From contig JAIBCD010000026.1 in assembly GCA_019694335.1 (NCBI GenBank), positions 1-41,884 of the forward strand: 41,884 nucleotides of DNA, written 5' to 3'. The notes beneath the pieces were generated by a model that was given only the letters and a program-made list of their open reading frames with translations, was not told the origin of the DNA and did not search any database. Position 1 is the stretch's first letter, and each line of letters opens with the position of its first letter. The DNA is from Rhodospirillaceae bacterium (GTDB lineage Bacteria > Pseudomonadota > Alphaproteobacteria > Rhodospirillales > Rhodospirillaceae). Made by a program: the position numbers and the translations under genes. Positions 32,265 through 41,884 of the stretch are shown here, one piece after another.

Positions 32265-32537
32265 CTATCCCAGATCAATCTTATCCGGCTGGAATTTGTC
32301 GATCGGCTTGGCGCGCATCTTCTCGGGCGGGTCGAAGTCCAGCATCACCAGGATCCTGGCCCAGGCTTCTTCCGACAGGTCGAACACCATCAGCACCACG
32401 AACAAGACCGGCATCGCGAACGGCGCCACGATGAAGTCGCGGAAACCCATGCGCAGGGTCGTACCCTTGAGGATCACCCGGGTCAGGATGAAGCCCAGCA
32501 CGTAATAGACGCCGATACCGATATAAACGTAGGTCAT
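32265..32537 (-). CDS. Small membrane protein, unknown
   Basis: 90 residues with two hydrophobic segments (~3-22, YVYIGIGVYYVLGFILTRV; ~38-55, VAPFAMPVLFVVLMVFDL) and a charged tail ending DKFQPDKIDLG. GC content and codon use fit the host. No family was recognised. The opposite strand is open as well, but its translation is arginine/histidine-rich and not protein-like. Confidence 0.65.
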   Translation of the reverse strand: MTYVYIGIGVYYVLGFILTRVILKGTTLRMGFRDFIVAPFAMPVLFVVLMVFDLSEEAWARILVMLDFDPPEKMRAKPIDKFQPDKIDLG

Positions 32538-32889
32538 CGGTGTACCCTAACAGAGGCCGGGACTCGCCCGCGCATATTAAGCGGCGCGCACGCGCCGTGC
32601 CGCAGGACCGCACCCCTCGTTCACGCCGGAATGACTTTGCCGCCCTCGCCCGGGGGAAAGCCGCCGCGCGCTTTGCAATTGGCGATTGTATCGACTCGGA
32701 ATGAGGCGATTCATCCATAGGGTGCAAGGGGAAGATGTGAGGGATTTTTGCCACTCTTCCCGGAAAAATCTTCTCCCAATCTGAGCATTCCTAGAAAAAT
32801 CAGGCAGTTGATCTGTAGCATATCTGTAATGCGAGCCGTGGCTCGCGGGGATCACATCCCATCCGGACCAACAGTGAGGGGTAGCTCAT
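32538..32889. other. Leader region of TonB receptor gene with hairpin
   Basis: About 350 nt without a convincing gene. Near its right end TGTAAT (32825-32830) could be a -10 box. GCGAGCC (32831-32837) and GGCTCGC (32840-32846) form a perfect 7-bp inverted repeat just upstream of the GAGGGG ribosome site of the receptor gene. The hairpin could be an operator or a 5' leader structure. Nothing else is evident. Confidence 0.4.
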
Positions 32890-35800
32890 ATGAAAGTAAT
32901 GGCCGTTCATCGAAACATTCGTGCCTGCTTGCTGTCGAGCGCGGTATTTCTGCTCAGCGCGACGTCTGCTTTCGCGCAGCAGCAAGCGCCCACCGACAAG
33001 GTGGAGGAAATTATTGTCACCGGCAGCCGCATCGCCCAGCCCAACCTGGTGAGCGTCAGCCCCGTGACGGTGATCAGCGCCGCCGACTTCAAGAACCAGG
33101 GCGTCACCCGCGTCGAGGACATGATCAACTCGCTGCCCCAGGCCTTCGCGGCCCAGGGTGCGGCGCTCTCGAATGGCTCCACCGGTACCGCCACCGTCAA
33201 CCTGCGCGGCCTCGGCGCCACGCGCACCCTGGTGCTGGTGGACGGCCGCCGCCTGATGCCCGGCACGCCCAATACCTCGGGCCCGGCGCTCGCCGCCGAC
33301 TTGAACTTCATCCCGTCCGCCCTGGTGAAGCGTGTCGACATCCTCACCGGCGGCGCGTCGGCGGTGTACGGCGCCGACGCCGTGGCCGGCGTGGTCAACT
33401 TCATCATGATGAAGGACTTCGAAGGCGTGCGGTTCGACGGCCAGTACGGCACCTACCAGCACAACAACGGCAACCCGGTCGGCAACGTGATCCGGACCGC
33501 GGCCGCCGCCTCGCCGACGCCGCAGCTCTATGGCCTGCCGGCCGGTTCGGTCTGGAACGGCGGCCAGGCCGAAGCCACCATGGTGTTCGGCGCCAATGCC
33601 TCGAACGGCAAGGGCAACATCACCGCCTATGCCGGCTACCGCAACGTCAACCCGATCCTGGAAGGCGACCGCGACTACAGCTCGTGCACGCTCAACTCGG
33701 GCGCCAGCTTCACGGCCGCCGGCTGCGGCGGTTCGGGCACCGCCTTCCCGGCGCGCGTCGGCAGTTATGTGGTCGACGTCACCAACCCCGCCGGCAACAC
33801 CTTCCGCCCGCGTGACGGCACCCGCGACCTCTACAACTTCGGGCCGCTCAACTACTACCAGCGCCCCGACAAGCGCTACATGATGGGCGCTTTCGCGCAC
33901 TATGAAATCACGCCGTGGGCCGAGGCCTACACCGACGCGATGTTCATGGACGACGTGTCCAAGTACCAGATCGCGCCGGGCGGCATCTTCGCCGGCACCT
34001 TCAGCATCAACTGCGCCAATCCGTTCCTGTCGGCGCAGCAGAAGGGCCTGATGGCCGCGACGACAGCCTCGGGCGGCGGCACCTGCGCCACCAACCCCGC
34101 CGGCACGTTCACCAACACGGTCGCCCGCCGCAACATCGAAGGCGGCGGCCGCCAGGGCGAAACCCATCACCAGCAGTACCGCTTCGTCATGGGCGTGAAG
34201 GGCGACATCACCGAAAGCTGGAACTACGACGCCACCCTCCAGTACGGGCATGTCTCGTTCAACCAGGGCAAGACCGGCTTCTTCCGCACGTCGGCGATCC
34301 AAAATTCGCTGAACGTGGTCAACAACGCCGCCGGCCAACCCACCTGCGTCTCGGTGATCAACGGCACCGACCCGGCCTGCGTGCCCTACAACATCTTCCA
34401 GCTCGGCAAGGTCACGCCCGCCGCGCTCACTTACCTGCAGACGCCCAGCTACGACGGCGGGCACCTGACCGAGAAGATCGCCACCTTCACGGTCGGCGGG
34501 AAGCTCGGCGACTATGGCCTCAAGAGCCCGGCGGCCGAAAACGGCGTGGCGGTCTCGCTCGGCGCCGAATACCGCTCCGAGGCGCTCGACGACGCCGCCG
34601 ACGACGTGGCGGCCGCCGGCCTGCTCAACGGCGCGGGCGGCTCGTCGCCGCCGGTCAACGGCAGCTACAACGTCTCCGAACTGTTCGCCGAAACGCGCAT
34701 CCCGCTGATCGAGAACAAGGAGCTCGCCCGCTCCGTCGCGATCGAGGCCGCGGTGCGTCACTCCAACTACACCTCCTCGGGCGTCACCGACACCTTCAAG
34801 ATCGCCGGCGACTACACCCCGGTCGATATGCTCCGCCTGCGCGCCGGCTACCTGCGCGCGGTGCGCGCGCCGCATATCATCGAACTGTTCAGCCCACAGA
34901 ATGTGGTGCTGGACGGCAGCCAGGATCCCTGCGCCGGCCTGAAGGCGGGCGATCCCAAGGTTGCCGCCTGCGCCTCGGCCTTCAACCTCACGACCGCGCA
35001 GGTGCTGGCGATCGAAGCCAACCCGGCCAACCAGTACAACGGCCTGACCGGGGGCAACCCGACCCTGGCCCCGGAAAAGAGCAAGACCTACTCGCTCGGC
35101 TTCGTGGTCCAGCCGGTCGAGGGCCTGAACGTCTCGCTCGACTGGTTCAACATCCAGGTCGGCAACTACATCAATAAGATCGGCGCCGACCTGATCATCA
35201 ACCGCTGCCTGGATACGAAGAACGCGTATTTCTGCAACCTGGTGCATCGTGACGCCGCCGGTTCGCTGTGGCTCTCGCCCAACGGCTACATCACCGACAC
35301 CACGCTCAACACCGGCGCCCAGAAGACCTCGGGCATCGACCTGAACGCCGACTACAAGCTGCGCCTCGAGACCATCGGCCTGCCCAATGCCGGCGATTTC
35401 GGGATCAACTTCACCGGCACGGCGCTCAGCAACCTTTCGACCCAGCCGCTGCCCGGCGACCCGTACTACGATTGCGCCGGCCTCTACGGCACCATCTGCC
35501 TGGTGCCGAACCCCAAGTGGCGCCACAAGACGCGCTTCACCTGGAGCCCGCCGTATGCCTGGGAAGGCATCCTCTCCGACCTGTCCTTCTCCATCCAGTG
35601 GCGGTACTTCTCGTCGGTGATGCTCGACGCCTATAGCTCCGACAAGCAGCTGGTGAACACCGGCCTGCAGCTCGCGACCGACAAGTCGAAGCCCGCCCAG
35701 AGCTACTTCGACCTGGCGTTCAACATGACCGTGATGGACCGGGTGAAGATGCATGCCGGCATCAACAACCTGTTCGACAAGGATCCTCCGCTCAACGGCC

Positions 35801-35901
35801 AGTCCAACTGCCCGACCGGTCCTTGCAACGGCAATACCTGGCCGCAGGTCTACGACTCCTTCGGCCGCTACCTGTTCGTCGGCATGACGATCGACTACTA
35901 G
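32890..35901 (+). CDS. TonB-dependent receptor
   Basis: 1003 residues. Signal peptide to ~30 (SAFAQ), TonB-box/plug start KVEEIIVTGSRI, plug motifs VNLRGLGATRTLVLVDGRR and DILTGGASAVYGADAVAGVVNF, and a long barrel ending YLFVGMTIDY with a terminal aromatic. Paired cysteines in extracellular loops (for example CTLNSGASFTAAGC) are common in the subfamily. It is related in plug sequence to the receptor at 20277 but has no OmpA extension. The start ATG has GAGGGG nine bases upstream. The substrate is unknown. A kinase/regulator pair follows on the same strand but after two hairpins, so a shared transcript is unlikely. Confidence 0.93.
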   Translation: MKVMAVHRNIRACLLSSAVFLLSATSAFAQQQAPTDKVEEIIVTGSRIAQPNLVSVSPVTVISAADFKNQGVTRVEDMINSLPQAFAAQGAALSNGSTGTATVNLRGLGATRTLVLVDGRRLMPGTPNTSGPALAADLNFIPSALVKRVDILTGGASAVYGADAVAGVVNFIMMKDFEGVRFDGQYGTYQHNNGNPVGNVIRTAAAASPTPQLYGLPAGSVWNGGQAEATMVFGANASNGKGNITAYAGYRNVNPILEGDRDYSSCTLNSGASFTAAGCGGSGTAFPARVGSYVVDVTNPAGNTFRPRDGTRDLYNFGPLNYYQRPDKRYMMGAFAHYEITPWAEAYTDAMFMDDVSKYQIAPGGIFAGTFSINCANPFLSAQQKGLMAATTASGGGTCATNPAGTFTNTVARRNIEGGGRQGETHHQQYRFVMGVKGDITESWNYDATLQYGHVSFNQGKTGFFRTSAIQNSLNVVNNAAGQPTCVSVINGTDPACVPYNIFQLGKVTPAALTYLQTPSYDGGHLTEKIATFTVGGKLGDYGLKSPAAENGVAVSLGAEYRSEALDDAADDVAAAGLLNGAGGSSPPVNGSYNVSELFAETRIPLIENKELARSVAIEAAVRHSNYTSSGVTDTFKIAGDYTPVDMLRLRAGYLRAVRAPHIIELFSPQNVVLDGSQDPCAGLKAGDPKVAACASAFNLTTAQVLAIEANPANQYNGLTGGNPTLAPEKSKTYSLGFVVQPVEGLNVSLDWFNIQVGNYINKIGADLIINRCLDTKNAYFCNLVHRDAAGSLWLSPNGYITDTTLNTGAQKTSGIDLNADYKLRLETIGLPNAGDFGINFTGTALSNLSTQPLPGDPYYDCAGLYGTICLVPNPKWRHKTRFTWSPPYAWEGILSDLSFSIQWRYFSSVMLDAYSSDKQLVNTGLQLATDKSKPAQSYFDLAFNMTVMDRVKMHAGINNLFDKDPPLNGQSNCPTGPCNGNTWPQVYDSFGRYLFVGMTIDY

Positions 35902-35911
35902 CAGGCGGGAC

Positions 35912-35945
35912 GCGGGGGATGCGCCGTTGCAGGCGCAGCCCCCGC
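35912..35945 (+). terminator. Hairpin downstream of the TonB receptor gene
   Basis: Arms 35912-35925 (GCGGGGGATGCGCC) and 35932-35945 (GGCGCAGCCCCCGC) pair at 13 of 14 positions around a 6-nt loop, 10 nt after the stop. No T-tract follows directly, so it may act as a 3'-end stabiliser. Confidence 0.5.
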
Positions 35946-35987
35946 TCCACCTGAATATTTCCCGATCAATGACTTGGCTAAAGATCC

Positions 35988-36010
35988 CCCGCCGGCCCCA
36001 GGCCGGCGGG
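35988..36010 (+). terminator. Second hairpin before the LytS-type kinase gene
   Basis: Perfect 10-bp stem CCCGCCGGCC / GGCCGGCGGG with a 3-nt loop, followed by the T-rich TTGGCTTTGGGTTT. It is a weak intrinsic terminator candidate between the receptor and the two-component genes. Confidence 0.55.
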
Positions 36011-36104
36011 TTGGCTTTGGGTTTCGACCAAACGCCCCAAGGCATCGACCGGCGTCACATGCCCCTGGCCGGCCCCGGGGCGGGATGGGGTAGCTTGACC
36101 CCGC

Positions 36105-37208
36105 ATGTCCGCCGAAATGCCTGACGTACCCGTCGCCCACGCCGACCGCCGCATGGCGGTGCTGTCGGTGTTCGTGTTCTGGGCGCTGTATTTCGTCCTG
36201 AACACCCTGCGGGCGGTGCTGATGCATTCGCCCAACCAGCTCGACATGATGCTCCGCCGCGGCGTGGTGGTGGCGGGCGGCATCGCGGTCACATTCATCC
36301 TCTATGCCTTGCTCTACCGCTTCGAGGGCAAGTCGATGCGCACGATGCTGACCATCGTGTTCGTCTCGGCGCTGCCGGCCTCGTTCCTCTACGCGCTCAC
36401 CAATTTCGCGGTGTTCTACCTGGTCGCCCCCATGGCCTCGTCGATCGAGGAAATGGAGAAGATGCGCGCCGAAAACATCGGCATGTGGTCGGTGCTGCTG
36501 GAACTGGCGGTGAACTGGTACTTCTTCCTGGCGGCCTGGGCGTCGCTGTACGTGGCTTTGTCCTACGCCGCGCGTTCGGTGCACGCCGAGCGCCGCGCCG
36601 TGCAGTACCGCGCCGAGGCCCAGACCGCGCAACTCCAGGCGTTGCGCTATCAGGTCAACCCGCACTTCCTGTTCAACACGCTCAATTCCCTGGCCGCCCT
36701 GGTGCTCAATCACCGCACCGGCGAGGCCGACCGCATGATCGTCAACCTCGCCACGTTCTTCCGCACCAGCCTCGCCACCGACACCACCGACGACGTCGCG
36801 CTGGCCGACGAGATCGAGATCCAACGCCTGTACCTGGACATCGAACAGGTGCGCTTCCCCGACCGCCTGGCGGTGGAGGTCGACCTGCCGCCGGCCCTGG
36901 CCGCGGCGCGGGTGCCCAGCCTGATCCTTCAGCCGATCGTCGAGAACGCGATCAAGCATGGTGTCGCGCGGGTCGCCACCCGCGTCACCGTCGCGATCCG
37001 GGCCGCGGCCAGCAACGACGTGCTGCGCTTGAGTGTGGAGAACGACGCCGTGGGCCCCGCCGTGGGCACGGGCGTGGGCGTGGGGCTCAGGAACGTGCGC
37101 TCGCGCCTCGAAACCCGCTTTGCCGGCGCCGCCAGTTGCGCGTATGGTCCCACCCCGGCCGGAGGATTCCGGGTGGAATTGACCATGCCCCTGCAGTTCG
37201 ATGCCTGA
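36105..37208 (+). CDS. LytS/YehU-type sensor histidine kinase
   Basis: 367 residues. Four hydrophobic helices occupy ~18-170 (SVFVFWALYFVLNTL, GGIAVTFILYALLY, FVSALPASFLYAL, YFFLAAWASLYVAL), with no large periplasmic domain. The His_kinase domain (PF06580 type) begins LQALRYQVNPHFLFNTLNSL, with phosphoacceptor H187. The ATP-binding domain has LQPIVENAIKHGV (N box) and GVGVGLRNVRSRL (G box). It overlaps the LytTR regulator gene by 8 nt, so the two form a two-component pair. The signal is unknown and probably sensed within the membrane. Confidence 0.92.
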   Translation: MSAEMPDVPVAHADRRMAVLSVFVFWALYFVLNTLRAVLMHSPNQLDMMLRRGVVVAGGIAVTFILYALLYRFEGKSMRTMLTIVFVSALPASFLYALTNFAVFYLVAPMASSIEEMEKMRAENIGMWSVLLELAVNWYFFLAAWASLYVALSYAARSVHAERRAVQYRAEAQTAQLQALRYQVNPHFLFNTLNSLAALVLNHRTGEADRMIVNLATFFRTSLATDTTDDVALADEIEIQRLYLDIEQVRFPDRLAVEVDLPPALAAARVPSLILQPIVENAIKHGVARVATRVTVAIRAAASNDVLRLSVENDAVGPAVGTGVGVGLRNVRSRLETRFAGAASCAYGPTPAGGFRVELTMPLQFDA

Positions 37209-37938
37209 ACCGCGCCCACTGCGCACCCTCATTGTCGATGACGAACCGCTGGCCGTTGAGCGCCTGCAAATCCTGTGCGCCGACATCGCGGGGCTGGAAG
37301 TGGCCGGCACCGCCATCGACGGCGCGGGCGCCCTCAGGCTGATCGACGAAACCGCGCCCGATGTCCTGCTGATCGACATCCAGATGCCGAACGTGGACGG
37401 CTTCGCGGTCGCCGAGGCACTCCAAGAACGCTCGCTGCGCCCGGCCCTGATCTTCGTCACCGCCTACGCCGAGTACGCGGTCGAGGCCTTCGACGTGGCC
37501 GCGACCGACTACCTGTTGAAGCCGGTCGGCCAGGAGCGCCTGGCGCGCGCCATCGCCCGCGCCCGCGCGCAGCTCGAAGGTCCGCCGCGCCCGGCCACGG
37601 CCTCGCCGTGGATCACCGAGTTCTGGGTGCCGCACCGGGGCGAGATCACCCGCGTGATGGCGCGCGACATCGACTTCATCGAGGCCGAGCGCGACTACAT
37701 GCGCCTGCACGTGGGCGCGCGCTCGTTCATGCTGCACCAGACCATCACCGAATTGGAGCGCAAGCTCGACCCCGATGCGTTCATGCGCATCCACCGCTCG
37801 GTGATCGTGCGCAAGGACCGGGTGACGGCCCTCAGGCGTACCGGGGGCGGCGCGCTTGAGCTGCACTTGCGCGACGGCCGCCAACTGCGCGTGGGCCGCA
37901 CCTACGCCGGCGACGCCCGGGCGTTCATCCGGGGTTAG
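37201..37938 (+). CDS. LytTR-family response regulator
   Basis: 245 residues. Receiver domain: D13/D14/E15, phosphoacceptor D59 (LLIDIQMPN), T87, K107 (LLKPVG). A LytTR DNA-binding domain covers ~140-245 (DIDFIEAERDYMRLH, FMRIHRSVIVRKDRV, GRQLRVGRTY). It begins inside the 3' end of the kinase gene (8-nt overlap). LytTR proteins bind paired short repeats; the inverted repeat at 37957-37973 just behind this gene, before the cytochrome b561 gene, is a candidate target. Confidence 0.93.
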   Translation: MPEPRPLRTLIVDDEPLAVERLQILCADIAGLEVAGTAIDGAGALRLIDETAPDVLLIDIQMPNVDGFAVAEALQERSLRPALIFVTAYAEYAVEAFDVAATDYLLKPVGQERLARAIARARAQLEGPPRPATASPWITEFWVPHRGEITRVMARDIDFIEAERDYMRLHVGARSFMLHQTITELERKLDPDAFMRIHRSVIVRKDRVTALRRTGGGALELHLRDGRQLRVGRTYAGDARAFIRG

Positions 37939-37956
37939 CCGCGCGGCGCCTCAAAG

Positions 37957-37973
37957 GTTACGGCAGCCGTAAC
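37957..37973. promoter_or_regulatory. Inverted repeat GTTACGG-CAG-CCGTAAC
   Basis: Perfect 7-bp arms with a 3-nt centre, 18 nt after the LytTR gene stop and 112 nt before the cytochrome b561 start. There is no T-tract. It could be an operator for the b561 promoter, perhaps of the neighbouring LytTR regulator, or a weak 3'-end hairpin. Confidence 0.4.
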
Positions 37974-38085
37974 GTTGGCGGTTCGTTCGCGGGCCGCCGC
38001 CCGGGATTCCCTTTCGAAGACACCGCGCGACCTGCTAGCCTTTTCGGACCGGGGCGGGCCAACCGTTGCCCGGCAGGAGGAATTC

Positions 38086-38631
38086 ATGTCGCAACCGAAT
38101 GACACCAGCTATGGTTTGCCCGCGCAGGCGCTGCATTGGCTGATGGCGGTGTTGCTGGCCGCCCAGTACGCCGTCGGCGAACTGATGCCGCATATCTCGG
38201 GCCGCACGCCAAACCAGGGACTGGTCGCTTGGCACATCGTCTTGGGCGGGGTGATCCTGGGCGCGCTCCTGGTGCAAGCGGTCTGGCGCGTCACGCATCC
38301 GGTGCGCCAACTGGACACCCTGCCGGCGTGGCAGCAAAAGCTCGCACGCGCCGCGCACGCCGGGCTCTATGCGCTCACCGCCGCGATCACCCTCCTGGGA
38401 TGGGCCGCCGCGTCCTTCAGGGGCTGGGACGTGCCGCTATTCGGCCTGCTGGCGCTGCCGGCGCTCGCCGCAAAAGGCACGCCCTGGGCCCATACCGCGG
38501 GCGACGTCCATGTTGTGCTGGTGTACGTGCTGGCGGGGGTGATCGCACTCCATGTGGCGGCCGCCCTCTATCATCATTTCGGACTGCGCGACCGGGTGCT
38601 GACCCGCATGTTGCCGCTGGCCAAGGGCTGA
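38086..38631 (+). CDS. Cytochrome b561 (di-heme membrane protein)
   Basis: 181 residues from the ATG at 38086, which has a perfect AGGAGG five bases upstream; the longer frame from 37975 is not needed. Four membrane helices carry the heme-ligand histidines: H17 (ALHWLM), H50 (VAWHIVLGG), one in AHAGLYALTAA and one in ALHVAAALYHHF. Bacterial b561 proteins pass electrons from quinol, in some cases to superoxide or periplasmic partners. A terminator follows. Confidence 0.9.
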   Translation: MSQPNDTSYGLPAQALHWLMAVLLAAQYAVGELMPHISGRTPNQGLVAWHIVLGGVILGALLVQAVWRVTHPVRQLDTLPAWQQKLARAAHAGLYALTAAITLLGWAAASFRGWDVPLFGLLALPALAAKGTPWAHTAGDVHVVLVYVLAGVIALHVAAALYHHFGLRDRVLTRMLPLAKG

Positions 38632-38657
38632 AAGCCGGCGGTTTCTCCCCTATCGCG

Positions 38658-38678
38658 CCGCGTGGTCGCGGTTTTTTT
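38658..38678 (+). terminator. Rho-independent terminator after cytochrome b561
   Basis: Stem CCGCG / CGCGG (38658-38662 and 38667-38671) with a TGGT loop, followed by seven T residues (38672-38678), 26 nt after the stop. The stem is short but all G/C. Confidence 0.65.
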
Positions 38679-38750
38679 GACCGGCGACAAATGACCCCGC
38701 CGTCTATCCGTGGCACTTTGGGGCGCGGATTTTGCCGGGGGCTGGGGTTC

Positions 38751-39608
38751 ATGGCGGGACGGGGCGGACGGCTGAGACATGCGGGGCTTGTTTGCCTCGC
38801 GCTGGCGCTCGCGATGCCCGCGGCGGCGCAGACGATCACCCGCGCGCAAATGGACCTGCTCGGTTCACTCGACACCCGCATGGACCAGATGAAGCAAGGC
38901 GAGGTGTCGCTCGACATCGGCGCCGGCACGATCCTGATCACGCGCCTCGGGCCAATGGCCTCGAAGGTTCATCCGATCGTGCCGTACCTGTCTCTGCGCT
39001 ATCACGACTGGCTGGCGTGGGACGAGAACGAACTCCGCGTCAACATCATCCGGCCCGATAGCGGCGCTGGCGGCTCGGGCTGGCGTGCCGGCCCGATGGT
39101 CAAGGTCGATATCGGCCGCGGGCGCTTCGGCGCGCTGGCGCTCAAGGCCCTGCCCGCCATTGGCCTGACGCCGGAAGTCGGCGCCTTCGCGAGCTACACC
39201 ATCGGCCCCGCGCGCATCCGCCTCAACGCCCGCACCGCGGTGTCGGATGCCGGCCATGGCGGCTCGACCATCGAACTCAACCTGCGCTCGGGCCTGTATG
39301 AAAACGGCGGCTTCGGCCTTGCCGCCGAAACCGAGGCCACCTGGGTGAGCGGGCGCTACATGCGCGCGTTCTACGGCGTGAATACGTCGCAGGCCAACGC
39401 CCGCTTGCCCGCCTTCATGCCCGGCGGCGGGTTCAAGGATGTCAGCGTGTCGGTGATGGGCCAGTACCACTTCAATCCGCGCTGGTCGCTGATCGGCGTG
39501 ACCCAATACGTCCATCTGCTCGGCGACGCCGCCGACAGCCCGCTGACCACGCGCCGCGGATCGCTCAACCGCCTCAATTTCGGGTCGTTCGTGGTTTATA
39601 CGTTCTGA
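38751..39608 (+). CDS. MipA/OmpV-family outer-membrane protein
   Basis: 285 residues from the ATG at 38751, just before a signal peptide (LVCLALALAMPAAAQ); an ATG at 38691 would add 20 basic residues. The mature protein is a beta-barrel with MipA/OmpV features (YLSLRYHDWLAWDENELRVNI, then GPMVKVDIGRGR, and a closing FGSFVVYTF with terminal F). The family includes scaffolding proteins for murein synthesis and small barrels of unknown role. It ends one base before the convergent stop of the E3 gene. Confidence 0.8.
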   Translation: MAGRGGRLRHAGLVCLALALAMPAAAQTITRAQMDLLGSLDTRMDQMKQGEVSLDIGAGTILITRLGPMASKVHPIVPYLSLRYHDWLAWDENELRVNIIRPDSGAGGSGWRAGPMVKVDIGRGRFGALALKALPAIGLTPEVGAFASYTIGPARIRLNARTAVSDAGHGGSTIELNLRSGLYENGGFGLAAETEATWVSGRYMRAFYGVNTSQANARLPAFMPGGGFKDVSVSVMGQYHFNPRWSLIGVTQYVHLLGDAADSPLTTRRGSLNRLNFGSFVVYTF

Positions 39609-41003
<1,395 letters not shown>

Positions 41004-41027
41004 GGGGCACTCACTTTGGAGATAGTT

Positions 41028-41048
41028 CCCGCCCCTTTGTGGGGAGGG
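41028..41048. repeat. Imperfect inverted repeat between E2 and E3 genes
   Basis: CCCGCCCC (41028-41035) and GGGGAGGG (41041-41048) pair at seven of eight positions around a 5-nt loop. It resembles the element at 1684-1704 and may belong to the same dispersed repeat type. It lies within the E2-E3 gap. Confidence 0.35.
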
Positions 41049-41071
41049 TGAAGGAAGCAAGGGTGCGTTCG

Positions 41072-41884
41072 CTACGGCATGAAAATCAGCGCGGGTTGTT
41101 CCAGCAGGAATTTCATGCGCTGGATGAAGGCCGCGGCGTCGGCGCCGTCCACCACGCGGTGATCGAACGACGAGCTCAGGTTCATCATCTTACGCACCAC
41201 GATCTGGCCACCTTTCACCACCGGGCGCTCGATGATCTTGTTGGGGCAGACGATGCCCACTTCCGGCCGGTTGATCACCGGCGTCGCGGCCACGCCGCCC
41301 AAGGTGCCGAGGCTGGTGAGCGTGATGGTCGAGCCCATCAATTCCTCGCGCTTGGCCTTGCCGTCCCTCGCAGCAGTCGCGAGGCGCGCGATTTCGTCGG
41401 CCAGTTCCCAGATGCCGAGGGCTTCCACATGGCGCACCACCGGCACCATCAGGCCCTTGTCGGTCTGCGCGGCCATGCCGATGTGCACGCCGTCGTAGCG
41501 GTGCACCACGCCCGCCTCGTCGTCATAGAGCGCGTTGATCTGCGGGAAGTCCTCGAGCGCCTTGACCATGGTCAGCATGAAGAACGGCAGCACCGTGAGC
41601 TTCGGCTGCTCTTTCTTCTTGGTGGCGTTCATGGCGGCGCGCAGTTCGTCCACCGCCGTCATGTCGACTTCCTCGACATAGGTGAAATGCGGGATGTGGC
41701 GCTTGGCGAGCTGCATGCGCTCGGCGATCTGGCGGCGCATGCCGATGACCGGAATATCCTGGACGCCGGTGCGGGCGACCTTGCCGCGCGCGACCACGCC
41801 GCCCTTGCCGCCGGAGGCGACGAAGTTGTCCAGATCCTGATGCGTGATGCGGCCGTGTTCGCCGGTGCCCGGCACGTATTGCAG
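41072..41884 (-). CDS. E2 acyltransferase of a 2-oxoacid dehydrogenase, probably branched-chain type (5' end outside window)
   Basis: The last 270 residues; the frame is open to the window edge. It begins in the peripheral-subunit-binding domain (GTGEHGRITHQDLDNFV). The catalytic core starts IPVIGMRRQIAERMQLAKRH and continues IPHFTYVEEVDMTAV, which resembles branched-chain (BkdB) rather than pyruvate E2 in my recollection. The active-site motif SFDHRVVDGADAA is present, with the catalytic His. The enzyme moves acyl groups from E1-bound intermediates to CoA. The lipoyl domain(s) and the E1 genes should lie beyond 41884. Confidence 0.92.
   Translation of the reverse strand: MQYVPGTGEHGRITHQDLDNFVASGGKGGVVARGKVARTGVQDIPVIGMRRQIAERMQLAKRHIPHFTYVEEVDMTAVDELRAAMNATKKKEQPKLTVLPFFMLTMVKALEDFPQINALYDDEAGVVHRYDGVHIGMAAQTDKGLMVPVVRHVEALGIWELADEIARLATAARDGKAKREELMGSTITLTSLGTLGGVAATPVINRPEVGIVCPNKIIERPVVKGGQIVVRKMMNLSSSFDHRVVDGADAAAFIQRMKFLLEQPALIFMP

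Noticed and set aside
32800-36045. Minus-strand frame of about 1080 codons opposite the second TonB receptor
   Set aside because: Same low-complexity shadow composition; the plus strand has a signal peptide, plug and barrel.

Overview
The window is GC-rich, densely packed chromosomal DNA of a Gram-negative bacterium. It probably comes from an alphaproteobacterium. The reasons are two large TonB-dependent receptors, a COQ4-family ubiquinone protein, a YciB/IspZ-type membrane protein, a CYP199-like P450 with its own ferredoxin, and a perfect 16-bp parS palindrome of the kind that sits near chromosome origins. The genus is not certain; Rhizomicrobium-like or Caulobacter-like lineages would fit. 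No rRNA, tRNA, CRISPR array or transposase was seen.

Layout. 1-5.1 kb: a cut-off TPR sulfotransferase and a divergent secreted zinc metalloprotease with duplicated C-terminal modules. 5.1-7.2 kb: a frameshifted OmpA-domain relic, an MgtC/DUF4010 membrane protein and an Ig-like gene remnant. 7.2-11.4 kb: a tightly coupled four-gene operon (receiver protein, TPR/beta-barrel outer-membrane protein, membrane HEAT-repeat protein, processive family 2 glycosyltransferase) that looks like a glycan synthesis and export system. 11.5-13 kb: an exported M20 peptidase. 13.2-16.7 kb: an aromatic-acid module (AAHS transporter, [2Fe-2S] ferredoxin, CYP199-like P450) with a divergent MarR regulator and a clear operator between them. 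16.7-20.1 kb: a rearranged, less GC-rich patch with a small cupin, several unknown genes that look like immunity proteins and a toxin-like gene. Pieces of the cupin and of one putative immunity gene are repeated here. 20.2-23.6 kb: a terminator, the parS site and a TonB-dependent receptor fused through a 13-proline linker to an OmpA-type peptidoglycan-binding domain.

23.9-28.8 kb: amidase lipoprotein, DUF481 barrel, Lrp regulator, YciB-like protein and COQ4. A divergent TetR gene follows, with a palindrome over the shared promoter. 29.5-32.2 kb: a small secreted repeat protein, an exported metallo-beta-lactamase-fold hydrolase with a strong terminator, and a DUF2971 gene lying between two gene relics. 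One relic is the 3' end of a TetR gene and the other the 3' end of a second metallo-beta-lactamase-fold gene, so DUF2971 seems to have replaced part of an old duplication. 32.9-39.6 kb: a second TonB receptor, a LytS/LytTR-type two-component pair, cytochrome b561 and a MipA/OmpV protein. 39.6-41.9 kb: the E3 and the cut-off E2 of a 2-oxoacid dehydrogenase complex, probably the branched-chain type.

The observations most worth following are the TonB receptor-OmpA fusion, the glycan-export-like operon, the parS site, the shuffled immunity/cupin region, and the DUF2971 replacement. All assignments come from reading the sequence and from recalled family features; no database search was run.
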